A stretch of DNA of 64,000 bases from Candidatus Anaerobutyricum avicola (GCA_019113845.1 DXGQ01000010.1:124001-188000); one strand, 5' to 3'; positions 41,039 to 50,524 are shown, counted from the first letter of the stretch. Program-made: numbers and translations. The notes: generated from the letters alone by a model not told the origin.

Positions 41039-41806
41039 TTATTCAAAAATCTGAAACAGTCCCGACAAAAAAGAATACAATGCGTCATTGGTCATCTTAT
41101 TGATCTTCTCATCTTTTAAAAGCTCCTGCAGCGGTTCCAGCGGGCTGCATTCCCCGCAGATATCCACGCCGATGACATCCTGATGCTCAAATACCTCAAG
41201 AAGCAGCCGCTCAAGAATCCTTAACGGCATATCGCCCTGATTCCAGTTTGTCCGCGCGCCATCCCGGTTTAACACATCTTTATCAATGGAAATGTACACC
41301 GGAAGATCCATCTTGATCTCTGACAGCTTCCGGTTCACCGCATGCTTATCAACTTCTTCCATACTGATGCAGACAAGTTTCCCTTTAAACTCCGGTGGGA
41401 TTTCCTCAATACTTTTCTGTTCCGGTCCCACGAGAACCATCTGTTTTAAAAATCTATCCTTTCGCAAAAGCTCTGCCGCCCAGTTCCCGCAGCTTGTCAT
41501 ATCGGGAAAAAGCGGCGTCTGCATATCGCTGTGATGGTCATAGAGGACCAGCGAAAAAGGATGAGTGATCTTTTCCGCAAACAGTTTTGTCACATAGTGG
41601 TAATTCCCGTTATCAAGAAAATGTATCCCATGCGGGCTGTACGCCGACAGCCGACGGCGGATTTCTTCCTCCGCGTCTTTTGTGCAGTACATATCTGTCC
41701 CCTCAATATCGCTTGAGTCCACCCTTCGCAGACCTTTTACCTGACTTTCAATCTCTTCCGGGTAAATATGAGAAAAATCAAGAATAATGTTCTGTGTCGT
41801 ATTCAT
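41039..41806 (-). CDS. Arginase/agmatinase-fold protein
   Basis: 255 aa. Metal-binding motifs of the ureohydrolase superfamily are recognisable: NGNYHYV, YDHHSDM (~90), SIDKDVLNRDG (~170) and GVDICGECSP (~225). The second aspartate motif is DxCGE where arginases have DxDxxDP-like patterns, so activity on arginine or agmatine is uncertain; formiminoglutamase, histone-deacetylase-like or uncharacterised roles remain open. AAGGAGG lies nine bases before the ATG. Probably co-transcribed with the downstream uvrA-like gene. Confidence 0.8.
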   Translation of the reverse strand: MNTTQNIILDFSHIYPEEIESQVKGLRRVDSSDIEGTDMYCTKDAEEEIRRRLSAYSPHGIHFLDNGNYHYVTKLFAEKITHPFSLVLYDHHSDMQTPLFPDMTSCGNWAAELLRKDRFLKQMVLVGPEQKSIEEIPPEFKGKLVCISMEEVDKHAVNRKLSEIKMDLPVYISIDKDVLNRDGARTNWNQGDMPLRILERLLLEVFEHQDVIGVDICGECSPLEPLQELLKDEKINKMTNDALYSFLSGLFQIFE

Positions 41807-41907
41807 TCTTTTTGTCCTCCTTTATCCTTCAACTTTTCTTCTTTTATCTTACCTTTTTTCCCGCTGTGGGGCAAGATAAAGAAAAACGGTAAAAGACGAC
41901 AGATAGT

Positions 41908-42867
41908 TCACAGACATTTTTCCCGGATCTGCTCATATACATTTTCCGCATCCATCACATGGTACGGCTCTGTGTAGTGGTTTCCGTCGGCTTTCGCGGT
42001 GACAAGAATGTACTCTCTGCCGTCTATCCTGGCCAGACTGGCAAGGCAGAGCCCGGCTTCTTCCGTGTAACCGGTCTTTCCTCCCAGGATATCGTCATCG
42101 GTCATACCGGCGTTATCCATAGCCTGAAACATGGTGTTATAAAAGGTAAACCCTCCCGGATGTTCGTTTGTCGGCGGAACACTGTGGCGGCGGGTGGTAA
42201 ATGCCTGACGAAATGTATCGTTTTTCAGCGCATATCGGAGTAAAATGGCGATATCTTTCACCGTGCTGTAGTGTTCGCTGTTCTGCAATCCCGTCGAGTT
42301 GCAAAAATGAGTCTCTTTCATACCCAATTCGTCCGCTTTTTTATTCATCAACTTTACAAAATCACTCTCCGATCCGGCGATATGCTCTGCAAAGGTCAGA
42401 CAACATTCCGCTCCGGACGGAAGCAGGATACCATAAAGCAGATCTTTCCAGGCGACTGTCTCTCCCGGTGCAAAACCCGCCAGAGAAGCGTCCTCTTCAT
42501 ACAGCGCGGAAAATATATCGGACGGAACCATTGTCTTATCCTCCATGTCATCTGTATTTTCGATGGCAACGACGGCTGTCATGATTTTTGTCAGAGAGGC
42601 CGGATAGATTTTCTTCTCTGCCTTCTGCCCGGCAAGCACATTCCCTGACTCCACATCGACAAGAACCGCATAAGGGCTGTAAAGATCTTTCAGATCAACG
42701 CTCCCTTCCGGCAGCACGGCTGTCCGGGAAGAAGCCCCCTCTTCATACTCCGGGGAAAAATGAAGTATCGGAGCAACAGAATGGATCTTCCATCCCGCAG
42801 TGATGATAACGGCCGCAAGCACGATAACACAGATTTTTTTCTTTTTCGTTCTTTTACATTTTCTCAT
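41908..42867 (-). CDS. D-alanyl-D-alanine carboxypeptidase (S11 family)
   Basis: 319 aa. Very basic N-terminus followed by a hydrophobic segment (residues ~11-26) acting as anchor or signal. Catalytic Ser91-x-x-Lys94 in YPASLTKIM, the second motif SGAE in LLPSGAECCLTFAEH (usual SGN replaced), and the third motif GGKTGYTEEAG. No C-terminal amphipathic anchor domain (PBP5_C) is present. Family role: trimming of the terminal D-Ala of peptidoglycan stem peptides. Monocistronic. Confidence 0.92.
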   Translation of the reverse strand: MRKCKRTKKKKICVIVLAAVIITAGWKIHSVAPILHFSPEYEEGASSRTAVLPEGSVDLKDLYSPYAVLVDVESGNVLAGQKAEKKIYPASLTKIMTAVVAIENTDDMEDKTMVPSDIFSALYEEDASLAGFAPGETVAWKDLLYGILLPSGAECCLTFAEHIAGSESDFVKLMNKKADELGMKETHFCNSTGLQNSEHYSTVKDIAILLRYALKNDTFRQAFTTRRHSVPPTNEHPGGFTFYNTMFQAMDNAGMTDDDILGGKTGYTEEAGLCLASLARIDGREYILVTAKADGNHYTEPYHVMDAENVYEQIREKCL

Positions 42868-42907
42868 AAATATACCCTGCCTTTCTTTCGTATAAAAGGA
42901 ATGCTGC

Positions 42908-42930
42908 TTCGCCGGACTCTCCGGCGGAAG
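42908..42930 (-). terminator. GC-rich hairpin after the chromate-transporter-like genes
   Basis: CTTCGCCGGA and TCCGGCGGAAG pair almost perfectly around a 3-nt loop. It lies between the transporter genes and the carboxypeptidase start; the U-run is weak. Confidence 0.5.
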
Positions 42931-43027
42931 CGGTACGCAGCGATATCCTTTCCTGTACTTTATAGAGCAGGGTTCAAAATCAGAGGTTCATCGGCAGTAG
43001 ACACAAAATTTCGGGAGATTTACGTTT

Positions 43028-43582
43028 TCATAAAGAAAACAGAACCTTTATCACTCCCGCCAGCAGCATCACCGCCACCGGGCTTACTTTCGTTTTGCGG
43101 AGCAGGAAAAAACATAGAATGGAAATGAAAACCATTTCCCATTGGATGCTGCTCAGTGTCAGTTCCTGCTCATTCCGGAAGAAAGCAGTCAGCAAAACAG
43201 ATAATCCCGCGGAAGCGATCATTGCCACGACAGCTGGGCGCAGCGCAGTGAGAGCGCTGTTTAAAAGACTGCCATTTCGATATCTCAGATAAAGACCTGC
43301 CAGAATAAAGATGATGATGCAGGACGGAAGCACACATCCCGCCGTAGCGGCCACAGCGCCGGGAATTCCCGCAATGCGAATCCCCACAAAGGTTGCGGAA
43401 TTGACAGCGATAGGCCCCGGCGTCATCTGAGAGATGGTAATCAAATCCGTAAATTCCGGGACGGTCATCCAGTGATGAAAGTTAGTGACCTGATCCTCAA
43501 TCAGGGGCAAAGATGCATACCCACCTCCAAAGCTGAACAGCCCGATCTGGAGAAAGCTGCAAAAGAGCTGCAAATATATCAT
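43028..43582 (-). CDS. Chromate transporter-like protein, second half (CHR domain)
   Basis: 184 aa with about five hydrophobic segments. IGLFSFGGGYASLPLIED near the start and ISQMTPGPIAVNSATFVG are the CHR-family motifs. Together with the 201-aa protein encoded just upstream (4-bp ATGA overlap) it makes a split, two-subunit ChrA-like transporter. Family role: anion (chromate/sulfate-like) transport, but many clostridial short-chain pairs have no proven substrate. Confidence 0.9.
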   Translation of the reverse strand: MIYLQLFCSFLQIGLFSFGGGYASLPLIEDQVTNFHHWMTVPEFTDLITISQMTPGPIAVNSATFVGIRIAGIPGAVAATAGCVLPSCIIIFILAGLYLRYRNGSLLNSALTALRPAVVAMIASAGLSVLLTAFFRNEQELTLSSIQWEMVFISILCFFLLRKTKVSPVAVMLLAGVIKVLFSL

Positions 43583-44184
43583 AAACCCACCCTCCCTTCA
43601 TCCATTCGGGCCGGATGGTTATTTTTATGTATACCATTTTTTATAATCGTCTGGAAAATTCCCAGGGCAAGACAAACAAGAATCACATATATGACATTCA
43701 CGCCAAAAAAGCTGACGGCTGCAAAAGACACACCCATGATTATAATAGAAGAAAGATGTTTTTCCCGCACCACTCCTGCCGCCATGTCACAGGTCACAGA
43801 GGCTATGACAGCGCCCACGCCGGCCTGCATTCCCGTGAGCATCTGGCTGATCAGTACATTTTCCCGAAAGGCATCATAAAATACTGAGATCAGAGAAAGT
43901 ATGGCAAATGGCGGAAGAATGGTGGCAACTACAGCGGTAAGCGCGCCGGCAATGCCAGACAGCTTATATCCCACCACCACTGCTCCGTTGACTGCGATGG
44001 CTCCAGGAGCCGATTCCGCGATGGCAATGAGATCGAGCATTTCTTTTTCCTCGATCCAGTGATACTGATCCACAAACTTTTTCTTCATCAGTGTGACGAT
44101 GACATAACCGCCTCCAAATGTGAAGGCGCTTAAATAAAGAGTTGATATGAAAATTTGCAATAATACTTTTCTTTTTTGTCCCAT
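43579..44184 (-). CDS. Chromate transporter-like protein, first half (CHR domain)
   Basis: 201 aa from ATG at 44182-44184, with AGAAGGAGG eight bases upstream. Hydrophobic segments begin with LSAFTFGGGYVIVTLMKKKF, and IAESAPGAIAVNGAVVVG is the second CHR motif. A basic C-terminal tail ends in the overlap with the partner gene. A LysR gene is divergent, 113 bp away, and is the likely regulator. Confidence 0.9.
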   Translation of the reverse strand: MGQKRKVLLQIFISTLYLSAFTFGGGYVIVTLMKKKFVDQYHWIEEKEMLDLIAIAESAPGAIAVNGAVVVGYKLSGIAGALTAVVATILPPFAILSLISVFYDAFRENVLISQMLTGMQAGVGAVIASVTCDMAAGVVREKHLSSIIIMGVSFAAVSFFGVNVIYVILVCLALGIFQTIIKNGIHKNNHPARMDEGRVGL

Positions 44185-44297
44185 GGCAGTTTCCTCCTTC
44201 TGCCAACAGTATACCGCCTCTTGACTCATAAGAAAAATAGTATTATTTTATAATAAAGATAGTGTTTTTATTATGTATTGAAAGGGAAAGAATCGTC

Positions 44298-45197
44298 ATG
44301 ACACTTCGCTATATGAAAATATTTGTGACAGTATTTCAACAGGGCAGTATCACCGGCGCCGCCAGAAAACTGCATCTGGCGCAGCCTTCCGTCAGTCTCG
44401 CCGTCAAAGAACTGGAAAACTATTACGGACTTCGTCTGTTTGAACGGATTGGCCGGCACATTTCCCCCACAGAAGGAGGAAAAGAATTTTACGGTTACGC
44501 CATACACATCGTTTCGTTATTTCAGGAAATGGAGCAGAAAATGAAAAACTGGGACGCTGTCGGCTCCATCCGCATTGGCACCAGCATTACCATCGGCACG
44601 CATATCCTCCCGGCGCTGACCCGCAACTTTCAAAGAGAATACCCGGAACTGCGCCTGGAAGCCGTCATCAGCAAGTCCTCCGATATCGAACAGCATATCC
44701 TGGATAATTCCATCGATATCGGACTCATTGAGACGCAGCCGGAACACCCGGAACTGACCTTTGAACCTTTCATGAAAGATACCATGTGCGCCATCGTCCC
44801 CCTCCGGCATCCTCTGGCCGGACAAACGGAAGTCTCCCTCTCCCGGCTGGCCGAATATCCCTTTCTCATGCGGGAACACGGCAGCGCCGGCAGAGAAATC
44901 CTTGACGCCGCCTTTGCCCTTCGGCAGATTTCTGTCCGTCCGGTGTGGGAGAGTTCCAGTACGCAGGCGATTGTCCGCGGCGTATCGGAGGGCATCGGCG
45001 TCGCCGTGCTTCCCTATCTGCTGGTGGAACGGGATATCGAAGAAAAACTTGTCGCCATGGTTCCCCTGACAGAACCGATCCGGAGAAATCTCAATATCAT
45101 TTACCATAAAAGTAAATATCTTACGCCAAATATGCTGGCTTTCATGGAAATGTGCAAAAAATATGGCATCTTCTCTTACTCAGACTGTTTTGCGTAA
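44298..45197 (+). CDS. LysR-family transcriptional regulator
   Basis: 299 aa from ATG at 44298-44300 (AAAGGGA upstream). The winged HTH is in the first 60 residues: TVFQQGSITGAARKLHLAQPS split at the turn, then VSLAVKELE and LFERIGRHISPT. Residues ~90-290 form the periplasmic-binding-like effector domain. It is divergent from the chromate-type transporter genes, whose shared 113-bp AT-rich intergenic region should hold its binding site; I cannot define one confidently. The 3' end overlaps the convergent peptidase gene by 22 bp. Confidence 0.93.
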   Translation: MTLRYMKIFVTVFQQGSITGAARKLHLAQPSVSLAVKELENYYGLRLFERIGRHISPTEGGKEFYGYAIHIVSLFQEMEQKMKNWDAVGSIRIGTSITIGTHILPALTRNFQREYPELRLEAVISKSSDIEQHILDNSIDIGLIETQPEHPELTFEPFMKDTMCAIVPLRHPLAGQTEVSLSRLAEYPFLMREHGSAGREILDAAFALRQISVRPVWESSSTQAIVRGVSEGIGVAVLPYLLVERDIEEKLVAMVPLTEPIRRNLNIIYHKSKYLTPNMLAFMEMCKKYGIFSYSDCFA

Positions 45198-46177
45198 AAC
45201 TCCTTGCAGGATATAAAGCCGTAGGCGCTCTCCGCGCTGGTCACCGCGCGAAGAATCGCCTCGCTCATCACTTCCGCAGCCAGTGTGCCAACGAGATCCT
45301 GGTCGGCCTTCACCTTTTCCGCTATATTTCCTGCTGAAACGGCATAAATGCTGTCCCCGTCGGCACTGGTATGCACCGGGCGAATCGTGCGCGCGTAACC
45401 ATCCTGCGCCATACCCGCGATTTTACAAAGAGCCGGTTTTTTTAAATCTGCGTTGGTAATGACGACTCCAATCGTTGTGTTACCGGTAAATTTGTTATCG
45501 ACAACATTTGTACTGGCACACATTATTTCTACGGTATCCCGGAACGAACACTTATCCTCTGCCAGCAAACCGGCAATCTTCTGCCCTCTCTTCCAGTCAT
45601 AAATATCCCCCAGCGCATTGACAGCTACAACAGCTCCCACTTGCAAACCACCAATCTGCACCGCATAGCTGCCGATGCCGGACTTCATGCAATAATCCAT
45701 CCCTGCAAATTTTCCGACAGTGGCTCCACACCCGGCTCCGTAACAGCCATCTCTGTAATTGCCTTTTTCCGCATTTACACAGGCCTCATAACCCATGACT
45801 TTATCCGGCCGCACGGACATGTCCCCGACGGTCAGATCAAACAAATCTGCCTGACAGACCAATGGCACCTTTGTCACGCCCACATCAAAACCGACCCCTT
45901 TCTCCTCCAGATACTGCATGACGCCGCCGGCCGCATCCAAGCCAAACGCACTGCCTCCGGCCAGCACAATTCCATGAATCTCCTGTGCTGCCGCCAGCGG
46001 ATTCATCAACTCCGACTCCCTCGACGCAGGCCCACCGCCCCGCACGTCGAGTCCGGCCGCCATACCGTTTTCCGCCAGGATCACTGTACATCCGGTTCCG
46101 GCCGCTACATTTTCTGTCTGACCAATTTTTATGCCATGAATAGCCTTAATGTCTATTTCCCTTTTTCTTTCTTTCAT
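45176..46177 (-). CDS. P1-family (S58) peptidase, DmpA/NylC-like
   Basis: 333 aa from ATG at 46175-46177, with GAGGAG nine bases upstream; an in-frame ATG at 46216 has no ribosome site. GIKIGQTENVAAGTGCTVIL, RGGGPASRE and VLAGGSAFGLDAAGG are family hallmarks, and the autoprocessing site is in TGNTTIGVVITNADL, where cleavage before Thr would make it the N-terminal nucleophile of the beta chain. Family role: aminopeptidase acting on L- or D-amino acid amides and small peptides, or oligoamide hydrolase. Substrate is unknown. Confidence 0.9.
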   Translation of the reverse strand: MKERKREIDIKAIHGIKIGQTENVAAGTGCTVILAENGMAAGLDVRGGGPASRESELMNPLAAAQEIHGIVLAGGSAFGLDAAGGVMQYLEEKGVGFDVGVTKVPLVCQADLFDLTVGDMSVRPDKVMGYEACVNAEKGNYRDGCYGAGCGATVGKFAGMDYCMKSGIGSYAVQIGGLQVGAVVAVNALGDIYDWKRGQKIAGLLAEDKCSFRDTVEIMCASTNVVDNKFTGNTTIGVVITNADLKKPALCKIAGMAQDGYARTIRPVHTSADGDSIYAVSAGNIAEKVKADQDLVGTLAAEVMSEAILRAVTSAESAYGFISCKEFYAKQSE

Positions 46178-46290
46178 TTTCTCATTCTCCTCATGTAATT
46201 TCTGTTTTTCCTTCATTTTTGAAACATCACGGTATTATTTTAGCATAATGAAAAGGCAGGAGCCAGCATACCTTTATGATCTCCTCTTCT

Positions 46291-46320
46291 TTGACATGCT
46301 CCTCTTCCTTATGTTATAGT
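46291..46320 (+). promoter_or_regulatory. Sigma-A promoter of rqcH
   Basis: TTGACA (46291-46296), 18 bp, TATAGT (46315-46320). The leader to the ATG is ~100 nt. Confidence 0.8.
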
Positions 46321-46362
46321 ACATAAGGATTTTTGCCTTTTGGCAGGATTTTCAGAAAATGT

Positions 46363-46412
46363 ACTGCGGGGCGGTATATTTCGCAGGAAATGTATCCTGC
46401 ACCGCAGTTTTT
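46363..46412 (+). terminator. Terminator-like hairpin in the rqcH leader
   Basis: ACTGCGG (46363-46369) pairs with CCGCAGT (46402-46408), enclosing a perfect inner hairpin GCAGGA/TCCTGC (46383-46400), followed by TTTT. The ribosome site AGAGGAGG begins two bases later. This arrangement suggests attenuation or translational masking. Confidence 0.65.
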
Positions 46413-46427
46413 AGAGGAGGAATATAT

Positions 46428-48176
46428 ATGGCTTTTGACGGAATTGTCATTTCCAATATTGTATATGATATGAATCGTCTGCTCACGGGCGGCCGCATCT
46501 ATAAAATCTATCAGCCGGAGGCGGACGAGCTGCTGCTGGTCATAAAGAATCAGAAAGAAACGTACCGGCTTTTGCTCTCGGCAAGCGCCAGCCTGCCCCT
46601 TGTTTATTTCATGCCGGATAATAAATCCAATCCGCTGACCGCGCCGAACTTCTGTATGCTTCTCCGGAAACATATCAGCAACGGACGGATCACCGGGGTC
46701 AGACAGCCGGGCATGGAGCGGATCATTGAGATCTCCATCGAACATCTGAACGAGATGGGAGATCTGCAGACGAAGAAGCTGATCATCGAGATCATGGGTA
46801 AACACAGCAATATCATTTTTCTCGATGATGTGGGGATGATCATCGACAGTATCAAGCACATTTCCCATCAGATCAGTTCTGTGCGGGAAGTGCTTCCGGG
46901 ACGGGCATATATGGCGCCGCCGGTCCATGACAAGGTGTCTCTTGACGCCGTCACACCGGAATGGATGGAACAGGTGCTTCTCAAAAAGGCGTCTACCGTA
47001 CAAAAAGGCATCTATACCAGCCTTTCCGGTATCAGCCCGGTATTTGCCAGCGAGCTTTGCTACCGGGCGGGGATCGACGGCAGCGCCGCCATGGCATCCC
47101 TTACCCCGGAGGAACAGACCGCTCTTTACGGAGAGCTTGTCCGCCTGCGGACACAGATCGATGAACATCAATACCAGCCAAATATTGTTTATGATGGGAA
47201 GACTCCGATAGAGTTTGCCAGCCTGCCGTTTACCATGTATCCGGATATGGAGACAAAAATTTTTGATTCCATTTCTGAGGTGCTTCGCACTTTTTACGCG
47301 GAAAAAGAGATCGTGACGCGCATCCGCCAGAAGTCCACCGACCTGCGCAAAATCGTTTCCAACGCCATCGAGAGGACGGCAAAGAAATATGACTTACAGA
47401 GAAAACAGCTGGCAGATACCGAGAAAAAAGACAAATATAAGATTTACGGGGAATTACTGCACACCTATGGATATGAGGCAAAACCGGGACAAAAAGAGCT
47501 TCGGTGCGTCAACTATTATGACGGGCAGGAAATCACCATTCCTCTGGACCCGCAGCTAGACGCTATGGAAAATGCGAAAAAGTATTTTGACCGCTATGGC
47601 AAGCTGAAACGGACGTTTGAAGCGCTTTCTATCCTGGTGGAAGAAACCCACGCGGAACTTCTTCATCTGGAATCTATCAGCAACGCCCTGGAGATCGCCC
47701 GGGATGAAAATGACCTGGCGATGATCAAGGAAGAACTGATGGAATATAATTATGTAAAACGTCATGGACAGGGCCGGGGCAAAAAGAAAAACAAGGCAAA
47801 AAGCAAGCCGTTTCACTACATTTCCTCTGACGGATTTCACATGTATGTGGGAAAAAATAATTTTCAGAACGAGGAACTGACTTTTAAGTTTGCCAACGGC
47901 AAGGACATGTGGTTTCACGCAAAAAAAATGGCAGGATCCCATGTGATCGTCAAACTGGAAACTGCCACGGAGCTGCCGGACCGTACGTATGAGGAGGCAG
48001 CGCGCCTTGCCGCCTATTATTCCAAGGGAAAAAACGCCCCGAAAGTCGAAGTGGACTACACGGAACGTCGGAATTTAAAGAAACCGCCGCAGGCAAAACC
48101 GGGATTTGTGATCTATCACACAAACTATTCCATGACCATTGAACCGGATATCAGCGGGATTCGGGAAATATCGTAA
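46428..48176 (+). CDS. rqcH: RqcH-type NFACT protein (ribosome quality control; 'fibronectin-binding' family)
   Basis: 582 aa from ATG at 46428-46430 (AGAGGAGG upstream). The N-terminal NFACT-N domain starts MAFDGIVISNIVYDMN and contains LLSASASLPLVYFM and IIEIMGKHSNIIFLD. Central helical hairpins and a coiled coil cover residues ~250-430; the C-terminal NFACT-R domain includes HYISSDGFHMYVGKNNFQNE and MWFHAKKMAGSHVIV. Family role: binds stalled 50S-peptidyl-tRNA complexes and adds Ala tails that mark the peptide for decay. Confidence 0.92.
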   Translation: MAFDGIVISNIVYDMNRLLTGGRIYKIYQPEADELLLVIKNQKETYRLLLSASASLPLVYFMPDNKSNPLTAPNFCMLLRKHISNGRITGVRQPGMERIIEISIEHLNEMGDLQTKKLIIEIMGKHSNIIFLDDVGMIIDSIKHISHQISSVREVLPGRAYMAPPVHDKVSLDAVTPEWMEQVLLKKASTVQKGIYTSLSGISPVFASELCYRAGIDGSAAMASLTPEEQTALYGELVRLRTQIDEHQYQPNIVYDGKTPIEFASLPFTMYPDMETKIFDSISEVLRTFYAEKEIVTRIRQKSTDLRKIVSNAIERTAKKYDLQRKQLADTEKKDKYKIYGELLHTYGYEAKPGQKELRCVNYYDGQEITIPLDPQLDAMENAKKYFDRYGKLKRTFEALSILVEETHAELLHLESISNALEIARDENDLAMIKEELMEYNYVKRHGQGRGKKKNKAKSKPFHYISSDGFHMYVGKNNFQNEELTFKFANGKDMWFHAKKMAGSHVIVKLETATELPDRTYEEAARLAAYYSKGKNAPKVEVDYTERRNLKKPPQAKPGFVIYHTNYSMTIEPDISGIREIS

Positions 48177-48212
48177 AATTTTTTCAAATATCTTCCCCAT
48201 TTTTCGTGAAAG

Positions 48213-48221
48213 TGCTATAAT
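48213..48221 (+). promoter_or_regulatory. Extended -10 promoter of hppA
   Basis: TGCTATAAT: a perfect -10 with the TGn extension, about 38 bp before the ATG; no good -35 is seen. Confidence 0.6.
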
Positions 48222-48258
48222 ATCAGTATAAATACCGTTCAAAAAGGGGGAAAAATGA

Positions 48259-50358
48259 ATGGACAATTTATTGGCTTTATTGACATTGTTTGGTTCCGTG
48301 ATCGCTCTTATTTTTGCGGCGACCAGAGCACAAAAGGTACTGCGCTTCCCGCAGGGAAACGACCGGATGAAGAAGATCTCTTCTCTCATTCATCAGGGCG
48401 CCATGGCATATCTGCGACGCCAGTATAAGATACTGATCGCATTTTTTGCGGGTATGTTTGTCATCCTTTTTGTTATGGCAGCGCTCGGATTTCTGACCTG
48501 GTTCGTACCGTTTGCTTTCCTGACCGGAGGATTCTTCTCCGGACTGTCCGGTTTTGTCGGGATGCAGATCGCTACCCGCGCCAACGCCAGAACGGCGGCA
48601 GCCTGTCAGGAAGGTTTGAACAAGGGATTAAATGTCGCTTTCTCCGCCGGCTCCGTCATGGGCTTTACGGTGGTCGGCCTGGGACTTTTAGACATCTCCA
48701 TCTGGTACCTGCTCTTACGTCTTGTCTTCCATCTTCCGATCGAAGATATCACCAGCACGATGTTGACCTTTGGTATGGGTGCTTCTTCCATGGCGCTGTT
48801 TGCCCGTGTGGGCGGCGGTATCTACACGAAGGCAGCCGACGTCGGCGCCGATCTGGTGGGAAAAGTGGAAGTAGGTATCCCGGAAGACGATCCGAGAAAT
48901 CCTGCCGTTATCGCTGACAATGTGGGCGATAATGTCGGAGACGTGGCCGGTATGGGAGCCGATCTGTACGAGTCTTATGTGGGTTCCGTATTATCCGCCT
49001 GCGCTCTGGGCGTCATCGCCTTTAACCGGATTGAATCCGTGGACCGCGTCAACGCGGTCGTCATTCCGATGATCCTCGCCGCAGTCGGCGTGCTGGCATC
49101 CATCATCGGCTCTCTTCTCGTAAAGACAGGAGAAAGTACGGAACAGAGCACGCTTCTTAAAGCACTCCGAAGAGGCACCAATACCAGCGCGATTCTAATC
49201 GCCATCGTCTCCTTCCCGGTCGTATGGTTTGTTCTCGGAAAGGAGTTCATCGGATTCTACTTCGCCATTTTAGCCGGACTGCTCGCCGGTGTGCTCATCG
49301 GATTCTTTACCGAATACTTTACTTCCGATACGTATAAACCGACGCAGAATCTGGCCGGTCAGTCAGAAACAGGCTCCGCCACCATTATCATCGGCGGTCT
49401 CAGCCTTGGTATGCTCTCCACTGCTGTTCCGATCATCATCATCGCTGTCTGTGTCATGGCTGCTTACGCATTTTCCGGTGGATTCATCGACTCCACGAGA
49501 GGTCTTTACGGTATCGCCCTCGCTGCTGTCGGCATGCTGTCTACCCTCGGCATCACCCTTGCCACAGACGCTTACGGTCCGATCGCGGATAATGCCGGCG
49601 GTATCGCCGAGATGGCGGGACTTGACGCGGATGTAAGAAGACGTACCGATGCCCTGGACTCCCTTGGAAACACCACAGCGGCCACCGGAAAAGGATTTGC
49701 CATCGGCTCCGCTGCCCTGACCGCGCTGGCGCTCATCGCTTCCTATGTGGAAAAGGTACAGGAAGTCGGCGGCGCAGATATTGCCCTTGACATGAGTGTC
49801 ATGAACCCGACCGTTCTTGTCGGTATCTTTATCGGCGCCTGTCTTCCATTCGTGTTTGCCGCTCTTACCATGGAATCCGTGGGACGGGCTGCACAGAGCA
49901 TCGTTGTGGAAGTACGTCGTCAGTTTAGAGAGATTGCCGGTCTTATGGAAGGCAAGGCAGAAGCTGATTACACGAAATGTGTCGATATCTGTACAAAAGC
50001 CAGCCTTCGGGAAATGATTGCCCCGACGCTCCTTGCCATCATCACGCCGGTCGTCACCGGATTGATCCTCGGCTATAACGGCGTCATCGGTCTTCTGACC
50101 GGGGCGACTGCCACCGGTTTTCTGATGGCTGTCTTCATGGCAAATGCCGGCGGCGCCTGGGATAACGCGAAGAAATACATCGAGGGCGGCGCGTACGGCG
50201 GCAAAGGCAGCGACTGCCACAAAGCAGCCGTTGTCGGCGATACGGTCGGCGACCCGTTTAAGGATACGTCCGGACCTTCTATCAACATCCTGATCAAGTT
50301 GCTGTCCATGGTATCCATTGTGTTCGCGGCGCTGGTCGTAAATTATCACATTTTCTGA
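48259..50358 (+). CDS. hppA: Membrane-bound ion-translocating pyrophosphatase
   Basis: 699 aa with about 16 hydrophobic segments. [19 protein letters not shown] and [20 protein letters not shown] are the pyrophosphate-Mg2+ site motifs; further acidic motifs are [17 protein letters not shown] and the C-terminal [20 protein letters not shown]. In [10 protein letters not shown], position 474 is Ala where K+-independent enzymes have Lys, which marks the K+-dependent class; these pump Na+ and/or H+. It recovers energy from PPi as an ion gradient. The start has a GGGGGA ribosome site. Confidence 0.96.
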   Translation: MDNLLALLTLFGSVIALIFAATRAQKVLRFPQGNDRMKKISSLIHQGAMAYLRRQYKILIAFFAGMFVILFVMAALGFLTWFVPFAFLTGGFFSGLSGFVGMQIATRANARTAAACQEGLNKGLNVAFSAGSVMGFTVVGLGLLDISIWYLLLRLVFHLPIEDITSTMLTFGMGASSMALFARVGGGIYTKAADVGADLVGKVEVGIPEDDPRNPAVIADNVGDNVGDVAGMGADLYESYVGSVLSACALGVIAFNRIESVDRVNAVVIPMILAAVGVLASIIGSLLVKTGESTEQSTLLKALRRGTNTSAILIAIVSFPVVWFVLGKEFIGFYFAILAGLLAGVLIGFFTEYFTSDTYKPTQNLAGQSETGSATIIIGGLSLGMLSTAVPIIIIAVCVMAAYAFSGGFIDSTRGLYGIALAAVGMLSTLGITLATDAYGPIADNAGGIAEMAGLDADVRRRTDALDSLGNTTAATGKGFAIGSAALTALALIASYVEKVQEVGGADIALDMSVMNPTVLVGIFIGACLPFVFAALTMESVGRAAQSIVVEVRRQFREIAGLMEGKAEADYTKCVDICTKASLREMIAPTLLAIITPVVTGLILGYNGVIGLLTGATATGFLMAVFMANAGGAWDNAKKYIEGGAYGGKGSDCHKAAVVGDTVGDPFKDTSGPSINILIKLLSMVSIVFAALVVNYHIF

Positions 50359-50379
50359 TACATGATCGTTTTGTAACGG

Positions 50380-50402
50380 TTCTGTTTTGTATCAAAACAG
50401 AA
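50380..50402. terminator. Hairpin after hppA
   Basis: TTCTGTTTTG and CAAAACAGAA form a perfect 10-bp stem around TAT, 22 bp after the hppA stop. Confidence 0.55.
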
Positions 50403-50445
50403 GATACATCTTTATTTATGGAAAGTCAGAGAGTTTCTCCTCCTG

Positions 50446-50496
50446 ACAAAACAGCCCGGCTGTCGGAAACTATTGACAGTCGGGCTGTATCTTTTC
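50446..50496. terminator. Bidirectional terminator between hppA and glgA
   Basis: ACAGCCCG-CTGTC pairs with GACAG-CGGGCTGT (50450-50487) around a 10-nt loop. T-rich on the plus side (ATCTTTTC) and A-rich on the other (ACAAAAC), suiting the two convergent genes. Confidence 0.85.
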
Positions 50497-50524
50497 TTTA
50501 TTCTCTTATAACTAAAAATACCGG

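Noticed and set aside
44230..44297. Specific LysR binding site in the AT-rich divergent region
   Set aside because: Several overlapping AT palindromes fit equally well; no T-N11-A site stood out.
49363..50349. Minus-strand 328-codon frame opposite hppA
   Set aside because: Composition is an antisense artefact (Asp/His/Gly rich) of the pyrophosphatase gene.
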